Translations under genes and position numbers: made by a program | Shown: positions 26,191 to 33,574 of the stretch, one piece after another | Layout: each line of letters begins with the position of its first letter | Numbering within the stretch: position 1 is the stretch's first letter | Notes under the pieces: generated by a model | What the model saw: the letters and a program-made list of their open reading frames with translations, nothing else | Database searches by the model: none | Told to the model about the DNA's origin: nothing | Assembly: GCA_934365195.1 (NCBI GenBank) | Contig: CAKRNA010000006.1 | Location: 1 to 64,000 of the forward strand | DNA: 64,000 bases | From: an uncultured Clostridia bacterium | Lineage (GTDB): Bacteria > Bacillota > Clostridia > Christensenellales > CAAEEZ01 | Direction: 5' to 3'

Positions 26191-27036
26191 TTATTTATCC
26201 TCCTCATACAATTTTAGAATATTTTCTTTAGCGGCTTTTTGTTGGTTAGAGTCTAGCGAACAGTAGTGGCTAATAACTTTACCTTCAAGTTCTCCGCCCA
26301 AAGTCTTACCTTTGATAGTATCAGAAATAATCAAGGTAGGCTTGTCGGTTGCAGCCCATGCTTTTTCAAGAGCAGCGTCGATTTGATCCATATCGTGTCC
26401 GTTAATCTTGATTACGTTGTAACCAAATGCAGCAAATTTATCAGCAAGTGGCTCAAGTTTCATAACGTCCTCGGTGTTACCGTCGATCATGTAGTGGTTA
26501 CGGTCAACGATTACAACTAAGTTGTTTAGTTTGTAGTGGTTAGCGGTCATGCTTGCTTCCCAGTTACTTCCCTCGTCGCACTCGCCGTCGCCTAGCATTA
26601 CAACAACTTTGAAGTCCTTTTTCAACATTTTAGCGCCGATAGCCATACCAACAGCCATAGGTAAGCCGTGTCCTAAAGAACCGGAAGATGCGTCGCAGCC
26701 TGGAATTTTGTTACTATCCGGGTGCATTCCGAATGGAGATTTGAAGTGGTTGAAAGTTTTCAAGCCCTCTTTATCCATAAAGCCCTTTTTCATAAGGGTT
26801 GGAATGTAACCTAATGCACAATGGCCTTTTGATAAAATAAATCTATCTCTGTCCTCCCATTGAGGATTTTTAGGATCTACTTTTAAGTATTTGAAATACA
26901 ATACGGTTAGCATATCAATCATACTCATAGAGCCACCAACGTGAGCACCGCCGGCGTATCCCATGGTATCAATGATGTCTAATCTTAAATCTTTGGCAAT
27001 CTCTTTTAAGTTTGCCCTTTCTTCGTTTGATAACAT
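26191..27036 (-). CDS. Transketolase-like, N-terminal subunit (pair 2)
   Basis: A 281-residue ThDP-binding half. The ThDP motif runs from GDGECDEGSNWEASMTANHY to RNHYMIDGNTED; HVGGSMSMIDML, LSKGHCALGYIPTL and SSGSLGHGLPMAVGMAIG give the other active-site loops. The sequence is clearly divergent from pair 1 in this window. AGGAGG precedes the ATG. It lies between the aminotransferase and the C subunit in a tightly packed operon, which argues for a dedicated ketol-transfer step rather than the pentose phosphate pathway. Confidence 0.88.
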   Translation of the reverse strand: MLSNEERANLKEIAKDLRLDIIDTMGYAGGAHVGGSMSMIDMLTVLYFKYLKVDPKNPQWEDRDRFILSKGHCALGYIPTLMKKGFMDKEGLKTFNHFKSPFGMHPDSNKIPGCDASSGSLGHGLPMAVGMAIGAKMLKKDFKVVVMLGDGECDEGSNWEASMTANHYKLNNLVVIVDRNHYMIDGNTEDVMKLEPLADKFAAFGYNVIKINGHDMDQIDAALEKAWAATDKPTLIISDTIKGKTLGGELEGKVISHYCSLDSNQQKAAKENILKLYEEDK

Positions 27037-27052
27037 AGTTTCCTCCTATATA

Positions 27053-28312
27053 TTACAATTTATTGTTTTGTTTAACTACTTTGTAAGCCTCGTCAGCGAT
27101 TTCCAAAGTCTTTGTTACGTCAGCGTCAGATAATGCGCAGTTTACGAACAAGTTGTGGTGGTTGTGAATCATGATGCCTCTTTTTACCATTTCAGCAACC
27201 CATTGTTGATGAAGAACGGTTGAAGGATCGTTTTCAAGTCTGATATAAGGCATAGATAATATACCGGTAACAGCAAGGTCAAAGCCGTTTTCCTTAGCAA
27301 CTCTTTGTAAACCTTCTTTACCAAATACTTTTTCGCCTTGCGCTTGCATTAGTTTAGCACCGTCGATTTGTTTTAACTTGTTGATACAAGCGATACCTGC
27401 AGCAAACGGAACTGCACTCATCCAGTAAGAACCCGTCCAGAATACGTCTGAAACAGCCGCTTTCAATTCGTTAATACCGCATAGGCAAGAAACGTTGTAA
27501 CCGTTTGCAAGTGCTTTACAGAAGCACATTAAGTCTGCTTTAATTCCAAAGAACTTATCAGAGCCGTTTAGGTCTAGTCTGAAACCGTTACGGATATCGT
27601 CCATAATCAAAACGATGCCGTTAGCAGTACATAGTTCACGAACTTTTTGCCAATATCCAGGAGCAGGAAGTTCGCTGTTTACCCAAGTAGACATTAGGTA
27701 AGGAGTAGCGATAAGACCTGCGATTTCGTCTTTGTGCTCTTTAATAGTTCTTTCTAGTTCTTCGATATCGTTCCAATGAATGTACATACTGTTTACTACG
27801 TCTTCCTCAACGATACCTGCATAGCCTAATTTTTGAGTCCAAGGAGATACACCGTGGTAGCAACCTTTGTACATAAGTATTTTCTTTCTGCCCGTTGCTG
27901 CTTTTGCAACTAAGCAAGCAAGGGAAGTAACGTCGTTACCGTTCTTAGCAAAGAATGCCCAGTCTGCCATATCTACGGTATCACACATAAGTTCAGCAAA
28001 CTCTAACACCTTGTAAGAAGGGGTGGTGATACAGTCGCACTTTTTAATTTGCTCGATAGCAGCGTTATCAACGTCGTCATCGTGGTAACCAAGAACGTTT
28101 GGACCGTATGCGCACATATAATCGATATATTCGTTACCGTCTACGTCCCACATGTGAGAACCTTTACCGTGGTCCATAAACATCGGGAACGCACTTACGG
28201 GAATAGCACAGCAGTTAGAAGGACCTTGGTGTCCGTATACGCCCGTAGGAATTACGTTTAACGCTCTTTTAAATAATTCTCTTGATTTAGTATAATCGTT
28301 AATTTTTGTCAT
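27053..28312 (-). CDS. Class III aminotransferase (GSA-aminomutase-like)
   Basis: A 419-residue PLP enzyme in the glutamate-1-semialdehyde-aminotransferase branch of class III. Landmarks: HMWDVDGNEYIDYMCAYGPN, the cofactor loop AFFAKNGNDVTSLA, KGCYHGVSPW, the Asp in IMDDIRNGFRLD and the Schiff-base lysine in CFCKALANGYNVSCLCG. The KNGND loop and DDIRNG motif differ from true HemL (NSGTEA, DEVMTG), and there are no tetrapyrrole genes nearby, so it probably aminates another aldehyde or ketone. Gap of 15-16 bases to both neighbours, with AGGAGG upstream. Its partners are a transketolase and SCP2 proteins. Confidence 0.85.
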   Translation of the reverse strand: MTKINDYTKSRELFKRALNVIPTGVYGHQGPSNCCAIPVSAFPMFMDHGKGSHMWDVDGNEYIDYMCAYGPNVLGYHDDDVDNAAIEQIKKCDCITTPSYKVLEFAELMCDTVDMADWAFFAKNGNDVTSLACLVAKAATGRKKILMYKGCYHGVSPWTQKLGYAGIVEEDVVNSMYIHWNDIEELERTIKEHKDEIAGLIATPYLMSTWVNSELPAPGYWQKVRELCTANGIVLIMDDIRNGFRLDLNGSDKFFGIKADLMCFCKALANGYNVSCLCGINELKAAVSDVFWTGSYWMSAVPFAAGIACINKLKQIDGAKLMQAQGEKVFGKEGLQRVAKENGFDLAVTGILSMPYIRLENDPSTVLHQQWVAEMVKRGIMIHNHHNLFVNCALSDADVTKTLEIADEAYKVVKQNNKL

Positions 28313-28327
28313 TGTAAAATCCTCCTA

Positions 28328-29113
28328 TTAACCAACGTATTTGGAAACCAAACCTAATAGTTTGCTCATGTTATCAAGCATAGGGGTGTAGCCAAATAAT
28401 GACAATTTCTCCTCGCCGATAGGGGTAAATACGTCTAGGTCGCCGTTTAATACTGCGTTTGCAGTAGCAACGTCTTCAAATTTCATGAACGCTCTGCCCT
28501 TTCCTGCCTCGCAGCCTTTGGTGGTGGTCAAATGACCTTTAGCGTCAATTGCTAGCGAGATACCAACGTCGCCTGCCGGGTCTACTATACTTGCTTGGAT
28601 AATTCCCTCAGGAATACGTGCTGCAATAAGTTTTCCAACAGGATCGCTGTTAGCAATTTCGCTCATTGCGAAGAATGCGGTATAAGCAAGCAACGTAGTG
28701 CTAACCTTGAAATACTCCGGATCTTTACATCTCTCGATTCTTTCCTCTTTGGTAGGTTGCAAATAGTACTTAATTCTATCTGCTAAGCCCATAAATTCTT
28801 TTAGCAAGAAACCAACTTGGAATACGTTGTAGAAAATCGGAGCCGTTTTTTCACCGTCAATCAACTTGTTGAAGTGTTCAGGCGAAGTAAAATACAATTT
28901 CAAACTTGCTCCACACTCACCTCTAATAAAAGTGCAAGTACCGTTTTCGAATTTTAGCGTACCGATGCCAACTTGAGGAACGCGGAACTGAACGGACAAC
29001 TTTTTGTCTTTTATTAAATCCTTACATACACTATCCATAGAGCACAAATCTTCGATATTTCTTAAAATAGCGAATAGATTAATGCGCGCTACCGTTACTG
29101 TGTTTTTCTCCAT
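28328..29113 (-). CDS. SCP2 sterol-binding domain protein
   Basis: A 261-residue protein. The N-terminal half has the SCP2 pattern: a strand LSVQFRVPQVGIGTLKF, an edge strand with CTFIRGECGASLKLYF, then the loop SPEHFNKLIDGEKTAPIFYN and the helix VGFLLKEFMGLADRIKYYL. SCP2 domains bind lipids, fatty acyl chains or other hydrophobic ligands. The C-terminal half may be a second diverged copy (AGKGRAFMKFEDVATANAVLNGDLD). There is no signal peptide. First gene of the five-gene operon, with AGGAGG and a good promoter. Confidence 0.7.
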   Translation of the reverse strand: MEKNTVTVARINLFAILRNIEDLCSMDSVCKDLIKDKKLSVQFRVPQVGIGTLKFENGTCTFIRGECGASLKLYFTSPEHFNKLIDGEKTAPIFYNVFQVGFLLKEFMGLADRIKYYLQPTKEERIERCKDPEYFKVSTTLLAYTAFFAMSEIANSDPVGKLIAARIPEGIIQASIVDPAGDVGISLAIDAKGHLTTTKGCEAGKGRAFMKFEDVATANAVLNGDLDVFTPIGEEKLSLFGYTPMLDNMSKLLGLVSKYVG

Positions 29114-29151
29114 AAGAACATCCTCCTATTCTAGTGTTCAATATATAATCT

Positions 29152-29180
29152 ATGCTACCATATAATTTACCTAATTTCAA
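29152..29180 (-). promoter_or_regulatory. Promoter of the SCP2-aminotransferase-transketolase operon
   Basis: TTGAAA (29175-29180), 17 bases, TAGCAT (29152-29157). It diverges from the permease promoter 120 bases away. Confidence 0.6.
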
Positions 29181-29300
29181 TATCTACTTTTAATTTTTTT
29201 GAAAAAATAAGAAAATTTTTTGAAAAAATTTTTGCTTATTAGTAGGTTTTTAACTAATATTTTTCGTTTGTAAAAATATTGCACTTATAGGTCAAATACA

Positions 29301-29329
29301 TGGACATTTTTTTTACAAAATGTTATACT
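29301..29329 (+). promoter_or_regulatory. Promoter of the PTS-type permease gene
   Basis: TGGACA (29301-29306), 17 bases, TATACT (29324-29329), with the ATG at 29361. Confidence 0.65.
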
Positions 29330-29360
29330 GTTTCTAACAAAAAAATATAAGGATACGGTT

Positions 29361-30599
29361 ATGTTAAAATTAAGAAAAAAGGCAAAAAACAGCGATTTAA
29401 CCGCTTGTTCTAATGTCGCAACCGCCACCCCTGAGGAATACGTTCCTCTTACCCCAAAGCAACACGTTAAAAACTTTTGCAAAAAATATTTTATCGACGC
29501 TTTTTCGGGCATGGCGCAAGGACTTTTTTGCACCCTTATTATCGGCACGATTATAAAGGAACTTGGCAAACTTATCTTAAAAGCAAACACTCCCGCAGGG
29601 CTTGCAGTCGGCAACGCACTTATCGTACTAGGTAGCATCGCTTCGCTTATGATGGGCGCAGGAATAGGAATAGGTATTGCAAAATCCTTAAAAGCCCCTA
29701 ACCTCGTTATGTTCTCGGCAATTATCGCCGGTATGGTCGGCTCTTTTTCTATGAAGTTTGTGGACGGCGTATTTTGGACAAGCGGCACGGCAATAAGCAC
29801 GATAGCACTTCTTCCCGGCAATCCTATCGGCGCTTACGTATGCACGGTGTTTGCCGTTGAAATAGCAAACAAACTAAGCGGCAAAACCAAAATAGATATT
29901 ATCCTAATACCGTTCGTCGTATCGATTGTGTCTTTAATCTGCATTTACGTGGCTTGGCCTTTTGTAAAACTTGTGGACCTTATCGGTCTTGGCGTGGCAA
30001 AAGCAACCGCAATAACGCCGGCAGCAATGGGAATAGTAATCGCCGTCGTTATGGGAATACTTCTTACAATGCCAACTTCCTCGGCGGCTATTTGGATAGC
30101 AGTTGCTTCTCCTATCTTGTCTAATCCGGCAGCACACAGCGTGGCTGACGTAAACGCAATACTTCTAGCAGGTGGCGCTGCAACGGTTGGTTGTGCTTGC
30201 CACATGGTAGGCTTTGCAGTAACCAGTTACCGTGAGAACGGCTTTGGCGGACTAATTGCGCAAGGCATAGGCACGAGTATGCTACAAATACCTAACATTA
30301 TGAAAAAACCTATTATTATGCTACCGGAGATTATCGCAAGTTTTATCCTTGGTCCTATCTCGACCTGCGGCTTTAAACTTATGTGTGGCGCAAGCGGTGG
30401 TGGTATGGGAACGAGCGGCTTCGTTGGAATTATCGACACTATTACGCAAAGCACCGCAAACGGATTAAGCCCTGCTATGATGTGGAGCGGAATTATCCTA
30501 CTTATGATAGTACTTCCTGCCGTTATCTCCTTGATTTGCAGCGAGATTATGAGAAAATTTGGCTGGATAAAATTCGGCGATATGAAACTAGACTTCTAA
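29361..30599 (+). CDS. PTS-type sugar permease, IIC domain (PTS_EIIC_2 family)
   Basis: A 412-residue membrane protein with about nine or ten hydrophobic segments and glycine-rich family signatures, including DAFSGMAQGLFCTLIIGTII, GAGIGIGIAKSLKAPNLVMF and PTSSAAIWIAVASPIL. It matches the stand-alone IIC group (PF13303 type), which lacks IIA and IIB domains. Whether these proteins carry out phosphotransfer is unproven. The ATG at 29361 follows AAGGAT. It is transcribed away from the SCP2-transketolase operon from a promoter close to that operon's own, so the two may be co-regulated. Substrate unknown. Confidence 0.75.
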   Translation: MLKLRKKAKNSDLTACSNVATATPEEYVPLTPKQHVKNFCKKYFIDAFSGMAQGLFCTLIIGTIIKELGKLILKANTPAGLAVGNALIVLGSIASLMMGAGIGIGIAKSLKAPNLVMFSAIIAGMVGSFSMKFVDGVFWTSGTAISTIALLPGNPIGAYVCTVFAVEIANKLSGKTKIDIILIPFVVSIVSLICIYVAWPFVKLVDLIGLGVAKATAITPAAMGIVIAVVMGILLTMPTSSAAIWIAVASPILSNPAAHSVADVNAILLAGGAATVGCACHMVGFAVTSYRENGFGGLIAQGIGTSMLQIPNIMKKPIIMLPEIIASFILGPISTCGFKLMCGASGGGMGTSGFVGIIDTITQSTANGLSPAMMWSGIILLMIVLPAVISLICSEIMRKFGWIKFGDMKLDF

Positions 30600-30619
30600 A
30601 ATTGATATAACTTTAAATA

Positions 30620-30649
30620 CAAAAAGGCTAACGTAACGTTGGCCTTTTT
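30620..30649 (+). terminator. Terminator after the permease gene
   Basis: AAAAAGGCTAACGT pairs with ACGTTGGCCTTTTT, followed by CTTATT. Confidence 0.75.
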
Positions 30650-30821
30650 CTTATTGTTTATAACTTCTTTTCTCATATTTATAACTTCTTTCCTCTCGTT
30701 TGCCTAAACTATGCTCCTCACCGCTAAACCGTTTTAGCCTCGTTACCCTTTATGCTTAACGGTTTTTAAGAGGTTAATTTGAGGTTATTTTAATGATTTA
30801 CTTTACTAATATATATTATAT

Positions 30822-30854
30822 AAAAAGAATAAGCGAATTTTTAAAACTCGCTTA
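30822..30854 (-). terminator. Terminator after the M28-like gene
   Basis: The minus strand reads AAGCGAGTTTT-AAAAATTCGCTT then ATTCTTTTTAT. The bases between this and 30649 show nothing else. Confidence 0.65.
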
Positions 30855-30891
30855 CTTATAAATTACGCTATTTGCCGTCTTTCCGTATTTA

Positions 30892-32496
30892 CTATTTTTC
30901 CGTTTTCATTTCCTCTAAGATTTCCTCTACAACGCCAAGGTATCTATTAAAGCGTTTGGTAAATTCCTCTTGGCTTGGCAAACTGTCGTCCTTTTCGTTG
31001 TTAAAGTCCTTAGGGATATTGCGCATACTTACGCCGATTCCAACCGAATCCACACCTATAGAGCCGAAGTTTGTTGCTGCGTAGCCTTTGATTACGCCCG
31101 TTTCCTTGTTTACGCCCTTAGCGTTTATTCCCTCGTACACCTTTTTTGCAAGCCTGCCTTTGCTGTGCTTACGTTTGTACACGTCAAGGTATAGCGCCTC
31201 GTTTTCGTTTGCTACCGCCTCAAAGTTGATTGCCACGGCTTTTTTGTAGTCATCGTTTATCTTGAAGTGCTCCTTTATAAAAGCCCTAGAACCGTTCGCT
31301 CCGTCCGTTCCTCCGCCAAAGCAACAAAATACCACTCTCGTTCCGTCGCCGATAAGTTCCCTATGCTTGCTTAGGTAATCTACGATAGCCACGTTCATTC
31401 CCACGCCCGTTAGCCCGTACTTTACGTTTTTGCAATTCTTTTTGCCATAGCCGTAAAACGCAAAGCAGAAAATCATAAAAAATCCTATCATTATGCCCGT
31501 AAATATGATTAAACCTAGGTTGTTTATTCCTGCCGCAATCACGATTAAGCAGATAATTTCCACAAGCAACAAAATCATAGATATTATGGAAAATGCCTTT
31601 AAATTCACCTTGAACAGCCTCGTAAAGTTCCATTTTTTGCTGGTGGAATAATTAGAGGTAAGGATAAGCGTGTTTTTAGTAGCGCCCTTGCTTTTTATCT
31701 CGTTGACCACGTTAAACGACGTGGACTTTTTGTCGAAAAGCCCCACCATATCCACCTTAAAGAACATTCTGTCCATCATACCGATTACGCCCATTAGGTT
31801 GATAAACACGGCGGTTATCGGGCTAAAATAGTACACAAGCAACGTAAGTACGAAAAATGCGCCGTAAATAAGCATGCCGTAATTATAAGCAAAACTCTTT
31901 ACGTAAAACGGCTCTAATTTGCCCTTTGTTTTAAAGGTTTCCTCCGTCCTTTTTAGCAAAAAGTTTGCGGTTTTTCTTTCGCCCTTGCTACCTAACAGCC
32001 TCGTTGGGTACGAATCCCTAATCTCCTCAGCAATTTCCAGCCCTCTTCTTACAGAGTCCCACGCAGAATCGCCCTCGTCCTCGTCAGGCTTTGTGATTTC
32101 GGTGATTTTACCCACACCGTCCTCTTTTTCTTCCTTTTCAGGCTCTTCTTTTGTTTCTTTATCAAAACCGTCGTGAAGTAAATTTTTTTCAGCCTCTTCC
32201 GTCTTGACCTTAAAGTCTACGATTTTTTCGTCCTTTTCGGCGGTGTTTTCAAAAATACTTGCGTTTACGTCTAAGTCCTGAGCGGCATCCGTGGTTTTAT
32301 CGGGTTTTTCGGTAGGTAAAACGACGCTACTTTCAGCGTTAGTTTTGTTTAAGGCGTCTTTTCCCTGCCTTTTAACCTCTTTTTTCTCTTTCTTTTCCTG
32401 TTTGCGTTGCTCTTTAACTATGGCTTTTTCTTGTTTCGCTTTCTTTTTTTCTTCTTTTTTCTCGATGCGTTTCTTTTCTTTTTCTACACTCGCCAT
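30892..32496 (-). CDS. Membrane protein with a degenerate M28 peptidase-like fold
   Basis: A 534-residue protein in three parts. Residues 1-145 are extremely rich in Lys and Glu and likely a coiled or disordered cytoplasmic arm. Residues 155-285 and 355-534 look like an M28 aminopeptidase fold (SYPTRLLGSKGERKTANFL, FNVVNEIKSKG, then GSRAFIKEHF), interrupted by hydrophobic segments at about 207-240 and 300-350. Metal and catalytic residues appear lost: the usual AHYDS reads SNYST, and the usual GAEEEG reads GGGTDG, so both Glu are gone. It is probably an inactive homologue used for binding. The GAGGTG site precedes the ATG. The M28 assignment is by eye. Confidence 0.55.
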   Translation of the reverse strand: MASVEKEKKRIEKKEEKKKAKQEKAIVKEQRKQEKKEKKEVKRQGKDALNKTNAESSVVLPTEKPDKTTDAAQDLDVNASIFENTAEKDEKIVDFKVKTEEAEKNLLHDGFDKETKEEPEKEEKEDGVGKITEITKPDEDEGDSAWDSVRRGLEIAEEIRDSYPTRLLGSKGERKTANFLLKRTEETFKTKGKLEPFYVKSFAYNYGMLIYGAFFVLTLLVYYFSPITAVFINLMGVIGMMDRMFFKVDMVGLFDKKSTSFNVVNEIKSKGATKNTLILTSNYSTSKKWNFTRLFKVNLKAFSIISMILLLVEIICLIVIAAGINNLGLIIFTGIMIGFFMIFCFAFYGYGKKNCKNVKYGLTGVGMNVAIVDYLSKHRELIGDGTRVVFCCFGGGTDGANGSRAFIKEHFKINDDYKKAVAINFEAVANENEALYLDVYKRKHSKGRLAKKVYEGINAKGVNKETGVIKGYAATNFGSIGVDSVGIGVSMRNIPKDFNNEKDDSLPSQEEFTKRFNRYLGVVEEILEEMKTEK

Positions 32497-32540
32497 TGTT
32501 CACCTCGTCTAATCTGCTTACTGCTTTGACATTCGGTAAT

Positions 32541-33554
32541 TTATTTTTCTTGTTTCTTTTGTGTTTTTGCTAGTTTTTTATCCCTTTTTGCCCCTTCTTT
32601 CTCCACTTTTTTTGCAAACCTTTCGTTCAAAATGCTGTCCAACTTCTTCATGTGAGGGGGTTTTTCGTGCTCTTCGGCTGGCGGCGGAGTTGGAGGTTCG
32701 GTAGGTCTTTGCGGAGGGCGAACGTCGTCCGTTCTTTCCTCTTTCACTCGGTTTACGTGCACGTCAAGTTGATTGAACGGTATTTGTATGCCGTACTTTC
32801 TGAAACTTTTTACCATTTCTTCCTTAACGCTCCAGTACACGTTCCAGTAGTCCTCGGTGTTTACCCAAAACCTTGCCTTAAACCTAATAGAACTCGTGCC
32901 GTAACTGTCAAGAAGCACTTGTATTCCGGGGTACGGCCTAACCTTTTTGTTAGAGTCCACCACCTCGTACATAGCGTCCTTTACAAGTTCCACGTCCGTG
33001 CCGTAGGCAACTTCCATCTCGATATCGATTCTTCTGGTGTCTTGCGTGCTATAATTAACAACCGCCGAGGTGTTTACCATATTATTAGGAATCACCACCG
33101 TTTTGTTGTCGGGCGTAACAAGTTCCGTCGACATTATTTTTATGCCGACAACCGTGCCACTATAACTGCCTATTTCCACAAAATCTCCGTTCTTAAACGG
33201 CTTGTTCACTATTATATTCAGCCCGTTTGCGATGCTGCTTAAAGTGTCCTTTAAGGCAACGGATAACGCCACGCCGAACATACCAAGCGACGCCGTTAGC
33301 GCCGTTACGTCTAGGTTTAGCACGCCAAGAGCAAGTATTATAACAGCCGCCTTTAATATGATTTTGGTAAGGCTAAGCACAAAGGATATTACTGCAATAT
33401 CCATTTTGGTTTTATAAAGTACCTTCCTAAGCAGGTACATAACTATTTTTTCTACTAGGTAGCCTACTACTATTACCAGCAAAAACTTGCCCAGCATTAC
33501 TCCGGCTTTTGGTAGCCACTCGACTATCTTTTGCCCAAAAGCATTCCAGTCCAT
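32541..33554 (-). CDS. MscS-type mechanosensitive channel
   Basis: A 337-residue small-conductance mechanosensitive channel. Three membrane helices are followed by the pore helix (LTASLGMFGVALSVALKDTLSSIANG), then the beta domain (PFKNGDFVEIGSYSGTVVGI; TPDNKTVVIPNN) and the alpha/beta domain to about residue 270. The last 60 residues are a Pro-rich then Lys-rich tail (PPQRPTEPPTPPPAEEHEKP). It releases solutes on hypo-osmotic shock. AGGAG precedes the ATG. It lies 20 bases after glnN and may be co-transcribed with it. Confidence 0.92.
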   Translation of the reverse strand: MDWNAFGQKIVEWLPKAGVMLGKFLLVIVVGYLVEKIVMYLLRKVLYKTKMDIAVISFVLSLTKIILKAAVIILALGVLNLDVTALTASLGMFGVALSVALKDTLSSIANGLNIIVNKPFKNGDFVEIGSYSGTVVGIKIMSTELVTPDNKTVVIPNNMVNTSAVVNYSTQDTRRIDIEMEVAYGTDVELVKDAMYEVVDSNKKVRPYPGIQVLLDSYGTSSIRFKARFWVNTEDYWNVYWSVKEEMVKSFRKYGIQIPFNQLDVHVNRVKEERTDDVRPPQRPTEPPTPPPAEEHEKPPHMKKLDSILNERFAKKVEKEGAKRDKKLAKTQKKQEK

Positions 33555-33574
33555 AATTATTCTCCTAAATTAGC

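Noticed and set aside
27053..28312. Heme pathway HemL
   Set aside because: The cofactor loop and the Asp motif differ from glutamate-1-semialdehyde aminotransferases, and there are no tetrapyrrole genes nearby.
24315..29113. Sulfoquinovose (sulfo-transketolase) pathway
   Set aside because: That pathway also uses a two-subunit transketolase, but no sulfo-sugar isomerase, aldolase or dehydrogenase is present, while an aminotransferase and SCP2 proteins are.
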